Source of the DNA: JAZNQN01 sp045656005
GTDB lineage: Bacteria; Bacillota; Clostridia; UMGS1883; UMGS1540
Direction of reading: 5' to 3'
DNA length: 64,000 bases
Assembly: GCA_045656005.1 (NCBI GenBank)
Contig: JAZOQG010000070.1
Coordinates: 12,019 to 76,018 of the forward strand
Under the pieces are notes generated by a model. It worked only from the letters and a program-made list of their open reading frames with translations. It had not been told where the DNA came from and searched no databases. Both the position numbers and the translations under genes were made by a program. Positions 55,405 to 63,969 of this stretch are shown piece by piece (position 1 is the first letter of the stretch; each line of letters starts with the position of its first letter).

Positions 55405-55659
55405 ATGATTAGAAAAATAGTTTTGCAAATACAAAAAATATGTACTGCAGCTAAAATTTCAGTACTTTTAGGCAGTATTTTGGCAAGTGTTTTATTTATT
55501 GTGGCAATTTTAATGTGTGTTTCCACCACCGGTGGGCTGGGTTTTAAATATTTATATGAACAAATTGCTTTTATGGCATCAAAGATTTTTGCAATGGGGA
55601 TTTTTTTGGGGCTTTCAGGCGATTTTTTGATGGCAACAGTTGACAGAAAAAGAAAATAA
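55405..55659 (+). CDS. Small two-helix membrane protein
   Basis: 84 residues from the ATG at 55405, with GGGTGA five bases upstream; an ATG four codons earlier lacks a site and lies almost at the transcription start. Two hydrophobic helices ('ISVLLGSILASVLFIVAILMCV' and 'FMASKIFAMGIFLGLSGDFLMA') are joined by a Gly/Thr loop, with basic tails on both ends. No family is recognised. Its promoter has Spo0A boxes upstream, so expression may rise or fall at the onset of sporulation. It is followed after 50 bases by galT, but no terminator lies between. Confidence 0.6.
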   Translation: MIRKIVLQIQKICTAAKISVLLGSILASVLFIVAILMCVSTTGGLGFKYLYEQIAFMASKIFAMGIFLGLSGDFLMATVDRKRK

Positions 55660-55709
55660 GGTTATAATTATCAGTAAAAAGAAAATAATATATTAGAGAG
55701 GTATTTAAC

Positions 55710-56678
55710 ATGGCAGAACTTAGATTTAATCCCCTTACAAATGATTGGGTAATGATAGCATCACACAGACAGGGAAGACCGCAAATGCCTAAAGACTGGT
55801 GCCCCTTCTGCCCTGGTTCAGGAAAAGTGCCCGATGATTTTGAGGTTTTGGAATATGATAACGATTTTCCGGCGCTTTCACAAAATCCGCCCGCTCCCGA
55901 TGATGTTGCAACCGAGCTTTATAAGGTTTTGCCATCACATGGTAAATGTGAGGTTATTCTCTATTCAAAGGAACACACAGTAACTCTTCCCGAGCTTTCT
56001 GTTGCTCATGTTGAAAAGCTTGTAAATCTCTGGTGCGAGAGATTTGAAAAAATGCGTGAGGATGAAAAAATAAAATATGTATTTATTTTTGAAAACAGAG
56101 GAGAGGTTGTAGGCGTTACAATGCCACATCCTCATGGGCAGATTTATGGATATCCCTTTATCCCCAAAAAGCTCGAGCTTGAGGTGGAGTCTTTTAAGGC
56201 ACATAAGGAAAAAACGGGCAACTGTCTTTTCTGCGACGTGCTTCGTGATGAATATAAATCGGGTGCAAGAATTATAAATGAAAATGAGGATTTTGTTACA
56301 TTTTTGCCATTTTTCTCGGAATATCCATACGGACTTTATATCGCGGCAAAAAGTCACAAGCAGTATATAACTGATTTTAATGAAAGAGAGAAACGCAATC
56401 TTGCTGAGAGCATAAGAAATGCGGCAGGTACACTTGACAGTCTTTTCGATTATGCATTTCCTTATATGATGTGCATGCATCAGGCTCCTGTAAACAGCGG
56501 TGATATGTCAGGATATCACTTCCATATTGAGTTTTTCCCTCCAATGCGTTCAAAAGACAAGCAGAAATTCAACGCATCAAGCGAAACGGGTGCATGGGCA
56601 CACTGCAATCCTACATGCCCTGAGGAAAAAGCAGAAGAACTTCGTGAGGCATACAAGAAATTTACCGAAAACAAGTAA
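55710..56678 (+). CDS. galT: Galactose-1-phosphate uridylyltransferase
   Basis: 322 residues of the class I HIT-type GalT: 'ELRFNPLTNDWVMIASHRQGRP', zinc-site cysteines in 'CPFCPG', and the catalytic 'MPHPHGQIYGYPF' with H140-P-H142. 'NPTCPEEKAEELREAYK' marks the C-terminus. It moves uridylyl from UDP-glucose to galactose-1-phosphate in the Leloir pathway. galK follows 13 bases after the stop, so the two form an operon; galE and galM are not adjacent. GAGAGG precedes the ATG. Confidence 0.95.
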   Translation: MAELRFNPLTNDWVMIASHRQGRPQMPKDWCPFCPGSGKVPDDFEVLEYDNDFPALSQNPPAPDDVATELYKVLPSHGKCEVILYSKEHTVTLPELSVAHVEKLVNLWCERFEKMREDEKIKYVFIFENRGEVVGVTMPHPHGQIYGYPFIPKKLELEVESFKAHKEKTGNCLFCDVLRDEYKSGARIINENEDFVTFLPFFSEYPYGLYIAAKSHKQYITDFNEREKRNLAESIRNAAGTLDSLFDYAFPYMMCMHQAPVNSGDMSGYHFHIEFFPPMRSKDKQKFNASSETGAWAHCNPTCPEEKAEELREAYKKFTENK

Positions 56679-56691
56679 TCGGAGGAAAGAC

Positions 56692-57876
56692 ATGAATATT
56701 GAACTTATGAAAGAAGAATTCATAAAAAGATTTGGAGAAAGCGAAAAACCTCTTCGTGTTTTTAAATCTCCCGGCAGAGTAAATCTTATCGGAGAACACA
56801 CAGATTATAACGGAGGTCTTGTTTTTCCTGCGGCGATTTGCCTTGAAACTACAATTGTTGTGCGTGAGCGTGATGATAAAATCATAAAGCTTGCCGCAAC
56901 GGACCTTGATGTATTGGTTGAGGCAGATATAGATAAAATTTATGAATATAAAGACATTCCATGGGGGAATTATCAGCTTGGCATAGCTTCAGAACTTATG
57001 CGTGATGGCTATGAAATTATGGGATGCGAAATGCTTTTTGATGATACTGTGCCTCACGGCGGCGGTCTTTCTTCCTCTGCGGCGATAGAGGTTGCAACAG
57101 CTCTTACTCTCGCCACATTGTCAAACGAAAGAATGGGTAAAAACGAAGAAGTTGACATGGTATATATGGCACTTATCGGACAGAGAGCCGAGAGAAATTA
57201 TATAGGAGTATCCTGCGGAATTATGGACCAGTTTGCATCTGCTATGGGCAAGGAAAATCATGCAGTAATGCTTGACTGCAATACTTTGGAATATAAACAT
57301 GTTCCGCTTAATTTAAAGGACGAAAGCATTGTAATTGCAAACACAAATAAAAAGAGAAGTCTTATAACTTCAAAATATAATGAGAGATGCGAAGAGTGTC
57401 AAAAAGCTCTTGATGCACTTAAAACCCGCATGCCAAATGCCGAGGCACTTTGCAAAATTTCCGTAGAAGATTTTGAAAAATATAAAAACGTTATTGAAGA
57501 TGAAGTTGTGAGAAAGAGAGCAGAGCATGCAATTTATGAAAACGGCAGGGTAATAGAGTCTGTAAAAGCACTAAATGATGGAGATATAGAAAAGTTCGGT
57601 GAACTTATGAATGCCTCACATGACTCTCTACGTGATTTATACGAGGTAACAGGAATAGAACTTGACACACTCGTTGATGCCGCAAGAAAAAATAAAGGCT
57701 GTATCGGTTCAAGAATGACAGGTGCAGGCTTTGGCGGATGCACAGTAAGTATCGTTAAAAACGAATTTATTGAAAACTTCAAAGAAGCAGTAGGAAAGGA
57801 ATATACCGAGAAAATCGGATACGCACCTTCGTTTTATGTAACGGGTGCAGGAGATGGGGGAAGGGAGATAAAGTAA
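56692..57876 (+). CDS. galK: Galactokinase
   Basis: 394 residues from the ATG at 56692, with GGAGGAAAG upstream; the open frame extends left into galT but is not translated there. GHMP-kinase motifs: 'SPGRVNLIGEHTDYNGGLVFP', the ATP loop 'VPHGGGLSSSAAIEVATAL' and 'SRMTGAGFGGCTVSIV'. It phosphorylates galactose, the first Leloir step, and is paired with galT. The ending 'GGREI' is typical. Its stop is separated by one base from the lemA start, but the functions differ. Confidence 0.96.
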   Translation: MNIELMKEEFIKRFGESEKPLRVFKSPGRVNLIGEHTDYNGGLVFPAAICLETTIVVRERDDKIIKLAATDLDVLVEADIDKIYEYKDIPWGNYQLGIASELMRDGYEIMGCEMLFDDTVPHGGGLSSSAAIEVATALTLATLSNERMGKNEEVDMVYMALIGQRAERNYIGVSCGIMDQFASAMGKENHAVMLDCNTLEYKHVPLNLKDESIVIANTNKKRSLITSKYNERCEECQKALDALKTRMPNAEALCKISVEDFEKYKNVIEDEVVRKRAEHAIYENGRVIESVKALNDGDIEKFGELMNASHDSLRDLYEVTGIELDTLVDAARKNKGCIGSRMTGAGFGGCTVSIVKNEFIENFKEAVGKEYTEKIGYAPSFYVTGAGDGGREIK

Positions 57877-57877
57877 T

Positions 57878-58441
57878 ATGAAAAAAAGTATGATAGTAAT
57901 TATTGCGGTAGTCGCAGTTATTTTGGTTATTGTATTTTCATTTGTCGGCTCTTATAATTCTCTTGTAAGTATGAGGGAAGGTGTAAGCGAAAAGCTTTCA
58001 ACTATTGATGTTCTTCTTCAGAGAAGGGCAGACCTTATTCCAAACCTTGTAAACACAGTTAAAGGATATGCAGGGCATGAACAGGAGGCAATAAAGGCAG
58101 TTTCTGATGCAAGAACTAAATATGCATCATCAGGTACTGCGGCTGAAAAAGCGGAGGCTGATGCCGCTATGACGGGTGCACTTTCACGTCTTCTGATGGT
58201 TGCAGAAAACTATCCTGACCTTAAGGCAGATGCAAACTTTAGACAGCTTTCCGATGAACTTGCGGGAACAGAGAATAGAATTTCTGTCGGCAGGCAGGAT
58301 TATAACAGTGTTGCAAAAGAATACAATACAAAAATTATAAGATTTCCTTCAAACATTATTGCAAACGTGTTTGGTTTTGAAAAAGCGGAATATTTTGAAG
58401 CGGCAGAGGGAAGCACGGCTGTGCCGCAGGTAAGTTTCTGA
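57878..58441 (+). CDS. LemA family protein
   Basis: 187 residues. An N-terminal membrane helix (about 4-24, 'MIVIIAVVAVILVIVFSFVGSYNSLV') is followed by the LemA helical bundle: 'VSEKLSTIDVLLQRRADLIPNLVNTVKGYAGHEQEAIKAVSDAR', 'ALSRLLMVAENYPDLKADANFRQLSDELAGTENRISVGRQDYNSVAKEYN' and 'IIRFPSNIIANVFGFEKAEYFEA'. The function of LemA in bacteria is unclear; it is often paired with a TPM/YgcG-type protein, as it is here (2 bases apart). It begins one base after galK. Confidence 0.93.
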   Translation: MKKSMIVIIAVVAVILVIVFSFVGSYNSLVSMREGVSEKLSTIDVLLQRRADLIPNLVNTVKGYAGHEQEAIKAVSDARTKYASSGTAAEKAEADAAMTGALSRLLMVAENYPDLKADANFRQLSDELAGTENRISVGRQDYNSVAKEYNTKIIRFPSNIIANVFGFEKAEYFEAAEGSTAVPQVSF

Positions 58442-58443
58442 TT

Positions 58444-59199
58444 ATGTGTAAAAAAATATTTTTTTTAACGTTGACATTCCTCGTTTTGTGCATATCGGTT
58501 TTTGCTTTGCCAAGTCCCACAAACGAGTTTTATGTAAATGACTTTGCAAATGTAATAGATGCCGATGTGGAGGAACATATTGTCAATATTTCGGCACAGA
58601 TAGAAAAAAGCACAGGCGCCCAGATAGTCGTTGCCGCATTTGAAAATATAGAGGGCAATCAGGATGCCGAGTATGCCCTTAAAATTGGCAGAGAGTGGGG
58701 CATAGGAGATGAGGAAAAAGATAACGGAGTACTTCTCATGCTTGCACTTGAAGAACGCAGTGTAAGGATTGAAGTAGGTCTTGGTCTTGAAGGAGCTTTG
58801 CCCGACGGCAAGTGCGGAAGAATTATAGACGAAGAAATAATTCCATATTTTGCAGAAGGCGACTGGTCGCAGGGGTTTTTAAAAGGCTTTGACCGCATTG
58901 TGGCAGAAGTTTGCAAAGAATATGGAATACCTATTCCCGAAGAAGTTGATGCCATACCCTATGAACAAGAGGATGACGAGGGCGGCTGGATAGCGGTTGC
59001 CGTTATATTAATAATACTGATAATTTATTTAAATCTTATTAAAAAAATACCCCCTTCTCACAGGGGCGGGGGAGGAACATTTTATCACGGTGGCTTCTAT
59101 GGTGGCTTTGGTGGCAGAGGCGGCGGTGGATTTTCCGGAGGCGGTTTCTCCGGCGGAGGCGGAAGCTTCGGTGGCGGAGGAGCAGGACGGAAATTCTAA
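58444..59199 (+). CDS. TPM-domain (YgcG-like) membrane protein
   Basis: 251 residues. A signal peptide (about 1-20), the TPM phosphatase-like domain at about 25-150 ('FYVNDFANVIDADVEEHIVNISAQIEKSTGAQIVVAAFENI', 'EWGIGDEEKDNGVLLMLALEERSVRIEVGLGLEGALPDG'), a membrane helix at about 183-198 and a glycine-rich C-terminus ('GGFGGRGGGGFSGGGFSGGGG'). This is the architecture of YgcG proteins, which are regularly found beside lemA. The biological role is not established; some family members affect photosystem repair or phosphatase activity in plants. A strong terminator follows. Confidence 0.92.
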   Translation: MCKKIFFLTLTFLVLCISVFALPSPTNEFYVNDFANVIDADVEEHIVNISAQIEKSTGAQIVVAAFENIEGNQDAEYALKIGREWGIGDEEKDNGVLLMLALEERSVRIEVGLGLEGALPDGKCGRIIDEEIIPYFAEGDWSQGFLKGFDRIVAEVCKEYGIPIPEEVDAIPYEQEDDEGGWIAVAVILIILIIYLNLIKKIPPSHRGGGGTFYHGGFYGGFGGRGGGGFSGGGFSGGGGSFGGGGAGRKF

Positions 59200-59203
59200 A
59201 AAT

Positions 59204-59240
59204 AAGAAGGTGTAAAAACTTATTTTTTACACCTTCTTTT
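59204..59240 (+). terminator. Intrinsic terminator after the TPM gene
   Basis: AAGAAGGTGTAAAAA (59204-59218) pairs perfectly with TTTTTACACCTTCTT (59224-59238), followed by TT. It closes the galT-ygcG unit. Confidence 0.85.
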
Positions 59241-59279
59241 GTTAAGCGATGAATATTTTATGAATTTGCAAATAAAGTA

Positions 59280-59308
59280 TTGATTTATTTGAAAATTTAT
59301 GGTAAAAT
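59280..59308 (+). promoter_or_regulatory. Promoter for the hemolysin-III-like gene
   Basis: TTGATT at 59280-59285, 17-base spacer, TAAAAT at 59303-59308. The start codon is 49 bases downstream. Confidence 0.6.
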
Positions 59309-59357
59309 ATTTTCCAATGTGACAACACATAGTTTTGAAAACCAGATGGAGGGAATT

Positions 59358-60017
59358 ATGTCGGAATTTAAGATAAGATATACAAAAGGCGAAGAAATTT
59401 TTAATATGGTATCCCATATATCGGGTGTTGCGGTGGGAATAGTTGCGCTTGTTTTGTGCGTTGTATTTTCTGCCATAAGAGGAAACGCGTATGATGTTGT
59501 GGCATCCGCAATTTACGGAGCGTCAATGATTATCCTTTACTCTGTTTCGAGTGTTTATCATGGACTTAGCCCCAGAGTTCGCGGAAAAGAAATTATGCGA
59601 ATTTTGGATCACTGCATGATTTATGTTCTTATTGCAGGAACATATACCCCCGTTTGCCTTTGTGCATTAAGAGAATATAATACTTCTCTTGGTTGGACTC
59701 TTTTTGGCATAATATGGGGACTTGCCGTTTTGGGAATAACACTTAATGCCATCAGCCTCAAAAAGTTTAAAATCTTTTCGGCTATATGTTATATTGCAAT
59801 GGGCTGGTGTGTTGTAGCAGTCTGGAGACCTACTGTGCAGATGCTCGGCACGGGAGGAATAACACTCATGCTTTTGGGCGGAGTAAGCTACACAATAGGT
59901 GCTGCATTTTATTACTTTTTGAAAAATAAAAGATACATGCATAGTGTTTTCCATTTGTTTGTAGTGTTTGGAAGTATCCTTCAGATGTTTTCAGTATTGT
60001 TTTATATAATAGGCTGA
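59358..60017 (+). CDS. Hemolysin III family (PAQR/YqfA-like) membrane protein
   Basis: 219 residues from the ATG at 59358 with GGAGGG seven bases upstream; the longer open frame includes the promoter. Seven membrane helices are evident. Family motifs are 'GEEIFNMVSHISGVAVGIV', 'SSVYHGLSPRVRGKEIMRILDHCMIYVLIAGTYTPVCL' and, near the end, 'KRYMHSVFHLFVVFGSILQ', which carry the histidine and serine/aspartate metal ligands of PAQR proteins. Despite the name, the family is not a proven haemolysin; YqfA is linked to membrane fluidity and fatty-acid metabolism. The 3' end overlaps prmC by 16 bases. Confidence 0.9.
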   Translation: MSEFKIRYTKGEEIFNMVSHISGVAVGIVALVLCVVFSAIRGNAYDVVASAIYGASMIILYSVSSVYHGLSPRVRGKEIMRILDHCMIYVLIAGTYTPVCLCALREYNTSLGWTLFGIIWGLAVLGITLNAISLKKFKIFSAICYIAMGWCVVAVWRPTVQMLGTGGITLMLLGGVSYTIGAAFYYFLKNKRYMHSVFHLFVVFGSILQMFSVLFYIIG

Positions 60018-60817
60018 TTTCCTATAACAACTCTGTCATGTCCTGCAAGGTCTTTGATGACACAAACGTTTTCAAATCCATGCTCTTTTAAAATATCGGA
60101 AACGGCTTTTCCCTGATTGAAACCGATTTCGAATGCCAATATACCGCCTTCATTTAGTGAGAGGGCGGCTTTTTTTGTAATTACGGGATAAAATGTAAGT
60201 CCGTCAGCACCGCCGTCAAGAGCAAGATGCGGCTCAAAGTCACGCACATTTTTGTCAAGAGTTAAAACAGTTTCACTTTCAATATAAGGCGGATTTGAAA
60301 CTATAATATCATATTTTTCATCTAAATCTTCGTTTAAAATATCTTTTTTGACAAGTCTTGCCGTTACCCCGTTTAAAGCACAGTTTTTTTCTGCTACTTC
60401 AAGTGCTTTTTCCGAAATATCAATCATAGTAAGCGAGCAGGGCGAATTCTTTAAAATAGAAATGCCGATGCAACCGCTTCCGCAGCAAATGTCTAAAACC
60501 TTTTTGCCATTTGCAAGCGGGATTATTTCGTCAACTAAAATTTCTGTGTCAGGACGTGGAATTAACACATCGGGTGTAACAAAAAAATCAAGGGAATAAA
60601 ATTCTTTCTTCCCTAAAATGTATGCTATGGGCATCCCTTCTGATGCTTTTTTAAAATAATTTCTAAAAGTTTCGGCAACTTCTTGTGAAATATCATTTTG
60701 CATTTTCAGGATAAGTGCCCCTCTGTCGCACTCAAAAAGGCCGCAGGCAAGTGCTGCGGCATCTTCTTTTCTTATATAGTCTGAAGCTTCTTTTAAAAGA
60801 TGTGAAAGCTTTACCAT
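60002..60817 (-). CDS. prmC: Peptide chain release factor N5-glutamine methyltransferase PrmC
   Basis: 271 residues. The helical N-terminal domain ('LLKEASDYIRKEDAAALACGLFECDRGAL') is followed by the SAM fold with 'VLDICCGSGCIGISILKN' and the catalytic 'IVSNPPYIESETVL'. The 'RPDTEILVDEI' block confirms HemK/PrmC. It methylates the GGQ glutamine of release factors RF1 and RF2. In Clostridia it usually follows the DUF1385 gene, as here with a seven-base overlap, and precedes prfA; here the next gene downstream is a convergent hemolysin-III-like gene instead, so prfA is elsewhere. Confidence 0.95.
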   Translation of the reverse strand: MVKLSHLLKEASDYIRKEDAAALACGLFECDRGALILKMQNDISQEVAETFRNYFKKASEGMPIAYILGKKEFYSLDFFVTPDVLIPRPDTEILVDEIIPLANGKKVLDICCGSGCIGISILKNSPCSLTMIDISEKALEVAEKNCALNGVTARLVKKDILNEDLDEKYDIIVSNPPYIESETVLTLDKNVRDFEPHLALDGGADGLTFYPVITKKAALSLNEGGILAFEIGFNQGKAVSDILKEHGFENVCVIKDLAGHDRVVIGNQPII

Positions 60818-61725
60818 TTTGCATCCTCACGGTTTTCGGGAATTACTTCGAGCATTGCAACAATTGCGGCTTCTATCATGCTGTCATCGGGTTCTATGGT
60901 GGTTATGTGCTGAAGCCATACACCCGGTGCTGAAATAATTCTTGTTATAATATTTTCGTGTCTGCCCGCAAGCTTTATAAGCTCATAGCCTATACCTACT
61001 ACCAAAGGCAAAAGTAAAAGCTTTATAGCTGTACGCAAAAGACGCGGGAGTGTTGCGGGAATAAAAAATCCGACTATTATGCCTACAATTAGAACCAAAA
61101 TCATAAAAGATGTTCCGCATCGGGGGTGAAAACGTTTTTGTTTTCTCACATTTTCAACCATGAGCTCTTCGCCTGCTTCATAGCAGAAAATTGTTTTGTG
61201 CTCTGCACCGTGATATGCGAAAGTACGCCTTATATCTTTCATGAGAAGGGTTAAAAGCAGGTAGCATATAAAAACTATAATTCTCAAAACACCTTCAAAC
61301 ACACTGCGCCATATATTGTTGTTGATGGCAGGAAAAACACCTTTTAAAAGGTCGAAAATAAGTGTTGGAAGATAAACGAAAAGACCAACTGATAAAATTA
61401 CTGCCAGCACAGAACTTATAACCATCAGTGCACCCATAATAAAGCCTTGCTTTTTTTCGTCTTCTTCCTCTTCAAAGCCTGCGATTTCAGCAGAACGCAT
61501 AAGGCATTTGTAGCCAAAACGCAGAGAGTCTATCATATTGAATATCCCTCTTATAAAAGGAAGTTTCAATATTTTCGGTTTATCTTTCCCTTCTGTGGGA
61601 AATTTTTCGATTACAAGCTCGCCTTCAGGATTTCTAACAGCCATTGCAGTAACCTCTGGTCCTCTCATCATTACGCCCTCAATAAGAGCCTGACCGCCGA
61701 TGCTTGTTTTATGCTTAGTATTCAT
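60811..61725 (-). CDS. DUF1385 family membrane protein (YqhQ-like)
   Basis: 304 residues from the ATG at 61723-61725 with GAGAGGTG six bases upstream; a GTG three codons earlier overlaps that site. Conserved family block 'SIGGQALIEGVMMRGPEVTAMAVRNPEGELV' at the N-terminus, then three or four membrane helices and 'FAYHGAEHKTIFCYEAGEELMVENVRKQKRFHPRCGTSFMIL'. The C-terminal 'LPLVVGIGYELIKLAGRHENIITRIISAPGVWLQHITT' is also conserved. Function is unknown, although the His/Cys-rich block suggests a metal site. It overlaps prmC by seven bases and is co-transcribed with it. Confidence 0.92.
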   Translation of the reverse strand: MNTKHKTSIGGQALIEGVMMRGPEVTAMAVRNPEGELVIEKFPTEGKDKPKILKLPFIRGIFNMIDSLRFGYKCLMRSAEIAGFEEEEDEKKQGFIMGALMVISSVLAVILSVGLFVYLPTLIFDLLKGVFPAINNNIWRSVFEGVLRIIVFICYLLLTLLMKDIRRTFAYHGAEHKTIFCYEAGEELMVENVRKQKRFHPRCGTSFMILVLIVGIIVGFFIPATLPRLLRTAIKLLLLPLVVGIGYELIKLAGRHENIITRIISAPGVWLQHITTIEPDDSMIEAAIVAMLEVIPENREDAKW

Positions 61726-61887
61726 ATAAAACACCTCTCTGCATAAATTATAGCAGGTTTTGTCCTTAAATACAATACTTTTTGTTTAACTATTATTAAA
61801 TTATTGTAAATAATCTCGGGTTTTAGCATAATATTTGTGATAAAGAAACAAAAAAATAAATATTCAGATAAATTTTAATTTTAGGTC

Positions 61888-61916
61888 TTGAAAAATTTTC
61901 TAAATGTTGTTATAAT
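61888..61916 (+). promoter_or_regulatory. tig promoter
   Basis: TTGAAA at 61888-61893, 17-base spacer, TATAAT at 61911-61916, in an AT-rich gap between the DUF1385 gene and tig. It would drive tig-clpP-clpX. Confidence 0.8.
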
Positions 61917-61997
61917 GTTATAATTGATAAGTGTGCAAAAATTACTACGGCAGTAGTTTACATAAATCAAAATTTAATATTGTCTGGAGGAAGACTA

Positions 61998-63332
61998 ATG
62001 AGTTCTAAAATTACTAATACTGAAAAAAACATTGTAACAATGGAAATTACAATCGAGAAAGCAAAATTTGATGAAGCTATGGAAAAAGCTTATAAGAAAA
62101 ATGTAAAAAGCATTCAGATTCCCGGCTTCAGAAAAGGTAAAGCACCACGCAGATTTATCGAAAAAATATATGGTGAAGGTGTTTTCTACGAAGATGCTAT
62201 AAATTTTGTATGCCCAGAGGCTTATGAGGCAGCAGTTGAAGAAAATAAAATCGAGCCTGTTGACCGTCCCGAAATTGATATCGTAAGCATTGGTGAAGGC
62301 GATTTGGTTTTAAGTGCAAAAGTAGCAGTTAAGCCTGAATTTGAGCTTCCTGAATACAAAGGTGTAAAACTGGATAAAATTGAGTATAAGGTTCTGGAAA
62401 AAGATGTTGATGCAGAAATCAAGAGAATGCTTGAGCAGAATGCACGTCTTGTTCCTGTTGAAAACAGAGCAGTTAAAAAAGGTGATATCACAGTTATCGA
62501 CTTTGAAGGCTTTGTTGACGGGGTAGCATTTGAAGGCGGCAAAGGCGAAAACCACACTCTTGAAATCGGAAGCGGTCAGTTTATTCCGGGTTTTGAAGAC
62601 CAGCTTATCGGCAAGAAAATAGACGAGGATGTTGAAGTAAACGTTACATTCCCCGAAGAGTATCATGCAGAAGAACTTAAGGGCAAGGATGCAATGTTTA
62701 AAGTAAAAATTCACTCCATCAAGAAAAAAGAGCTTCCTGCAAAGGATGACGAGTTTGCAAAAGATGTAAGTGAGTTTGATACATTTGATGAACTTCGTGC
62801 TGATGTAAAGAGCAAATTGCAGGAAGATGCAAAAATCAGAACACAGCGCGAAAAAGAAGATAAAATCATGGAAATCATTGCTGAAAAGACAGAAATTGAT
62901 ATTCCGGAGTGCATGATTGAGCAGCAGACAGAAAAAATGATTCAGGAATTCGGATATAAAATTGCACAGCAGGGTCTTAATATCGAGCAGTATATGCAGT
63001 ACACAGGCCTTACAATGGATGCCATGAAAGAACAGTTTAAAGGTAACGCAGAAAAAGCTGTAAAAGGCAACCTTATTCTTGAAAAAATTGCTAAAACTGA
63101 AAATATTGAAGCTACAGCAGAAGATGTTGAAGAACAGTTTAAGAAAATGGCTGATATGTACGGAATGGAAGTAGATAAGATAAAAGACATCATGAAAAAT
63201 TCCGAAGAAAGCATTAAGGAAGAAATTGTTATCAACAAAACTTTAGAGCTTTTGGTTGAAAATTCTGCCGTTAAGAGAGCAACAAAGAAAAAAGCAGCAG
63301 AAGGCGAAGCTGCTGAAACTGAAGAAAAATAA
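61998..63332 (+). CDS. tig: Trigger factor
   Basis: 444 residues from the ATG at 61998 with GGAGGAAG seven bases upstream. The ribosome-docking signature 'IQIPGFRKGKAPRRFIEKIYG' is at about residue 37, the FKBP-type PPIase domain at about 155-245 ('GDITVIDFEGFVDGVAFEGGKGENHTLEIGSGQFIPGFEDQLIG') and the helical C-terminal arms follow. It binds nascent chains at the ribosome exit and helps folding. The Lys/Glu-rich C-terminus ('KRATKKKAAEGEAAETEEK') is usual. It is upstream of clpP and clpX, the common order. Confidence 0.96.
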   Translation: MSSKITNTEKNIVTMEITIEKAKFDEAMEKAYKKNVKSIQIPGFRKGKAPRRFIEKIYGEGVFYEDAINFVCPEAYEAAVEENKIEPVDRPEIDIVSIGEGDLVLSAKVAVKPEFELPEYKGVKLDKIEYKVLEKDVDAEIKRMLEQNARLVPVENRAVKKGDITVIDFEGFVDGVAFEGGKGENHTLEIGSGQFIPGFEDQLIGKKIDEDVEVNVTFPEEYHAEELKGKDAMFKVKIHSIKKKELPAKDDEFAKDVSEFDTFDELRADVKSKLQEDAKIRTQREKEDKIMEIIAEKTEIDIPECMIEQQTEKMIQEFGYKIAQQGLNIEQYMQYTGLTMDAMKEQFKGNAEKAVKGNLILEKIAKTENIEATAEDVEEQFKKMADMYGMEVDKIKDIMKNSEESIKEEIVINKTLELLVENSAVKRATKKKAAEGEAAETEEK

Positions 63333-63363
63333 TATTGAAGGACTCAAAAGGAGTGAATCTTAA

Positions 63364-63945
63364 ATGAGTTTGGTACCTATGGTAGTTGAGCAGACAAACA
63401 GAGGAGAGCGTTCCTATGATATTTTTTCACGTCTGCTTAAAGACAGAATTGTTTTTCTGGGTGACGAGGTAAACGATGCTACTGCAAGTTTAGTGGTTGC
63501 ACAGCTTTTGTTCCTCGAAAGCGAAGACCCTGATAAAGACATAAGCCTTTACATTAACAGCCCCGGCGGTTCAATTACTGCCGGTATGGCTATTTACGAT
63601 ACGATGAATTATATAAAATGTGACGTTTCCACTATTTGCGTGGGAATGGCTGCAAGCATGGGTGCATTTTTGCTCTCAGCTGGTGCAAAGGGTAAACGTT
63701 TTGCACTTCCCAACAGCGAAATTATGATTCATCAGCCCCTTGGTGGAACACGCGGTCAGGCAACTGATATTAAAATTCATGCCGACAGAATTATTAAAAT
63801 CCGCAAAACCCTTAATGAAATTCTGAGTAAGAACACGGGTCAGCCTCTTGAAGTTATCGAAAGAGATACAGAGAGAGATAATTTTATGACAGCTGACGAA
63901 GCAATGAAATATGGTCTTGTTGACAAGGTTATTGCATCCAGATAA
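63364..63945 (+). CDS. clpP: ATP-dependent Clp protease proteolytic subunit
   Basis: 193 residues. The catalytic triad is visible: S98 in 'VGMAASMGAFLLSAG', H123 in 'MIHQPLGG' and an Asp in 'ERDTERDNFMTADEA'. 'MSLVPMVVEQTNRGERSYDIFSRLLKDRIVFLG' is the normal N-terminus. ClpP forms a double heptameric barrel and degrades proteins delivered by ClpX. GGAGTG lies eight bases before the ATG. It follows tig by 31 bases and precedes clpX by 24. Confidence 0.97.
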   Translation: MSLVPMVVEQTNRGERSYDIFSRLLKDRIVFLGDEVNDATASLVVAQLLFLESEDPDKDISLYINSPGGSITAGMAIYDTMNYIKCDVSTICVGMAASMGAFLLSAGAKGKRFALPNSEIMIHQPLGGTRGQATDIKIHADRIIKIRKTLNEILSKNTGQPLEVIERDTERDNFMTADEAMKYGLVDKVIASR

Positions 63946-63969
63946 TGACCGGAAATGGAGTTTTGAAAA

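Noticed and set aside
56500..56691. Longer N-terminus of GalK
   Set aside because: The frame runs inside galT; the ATG at 56692 has GGAGGAAAG and gives a normal-length galactokinase.
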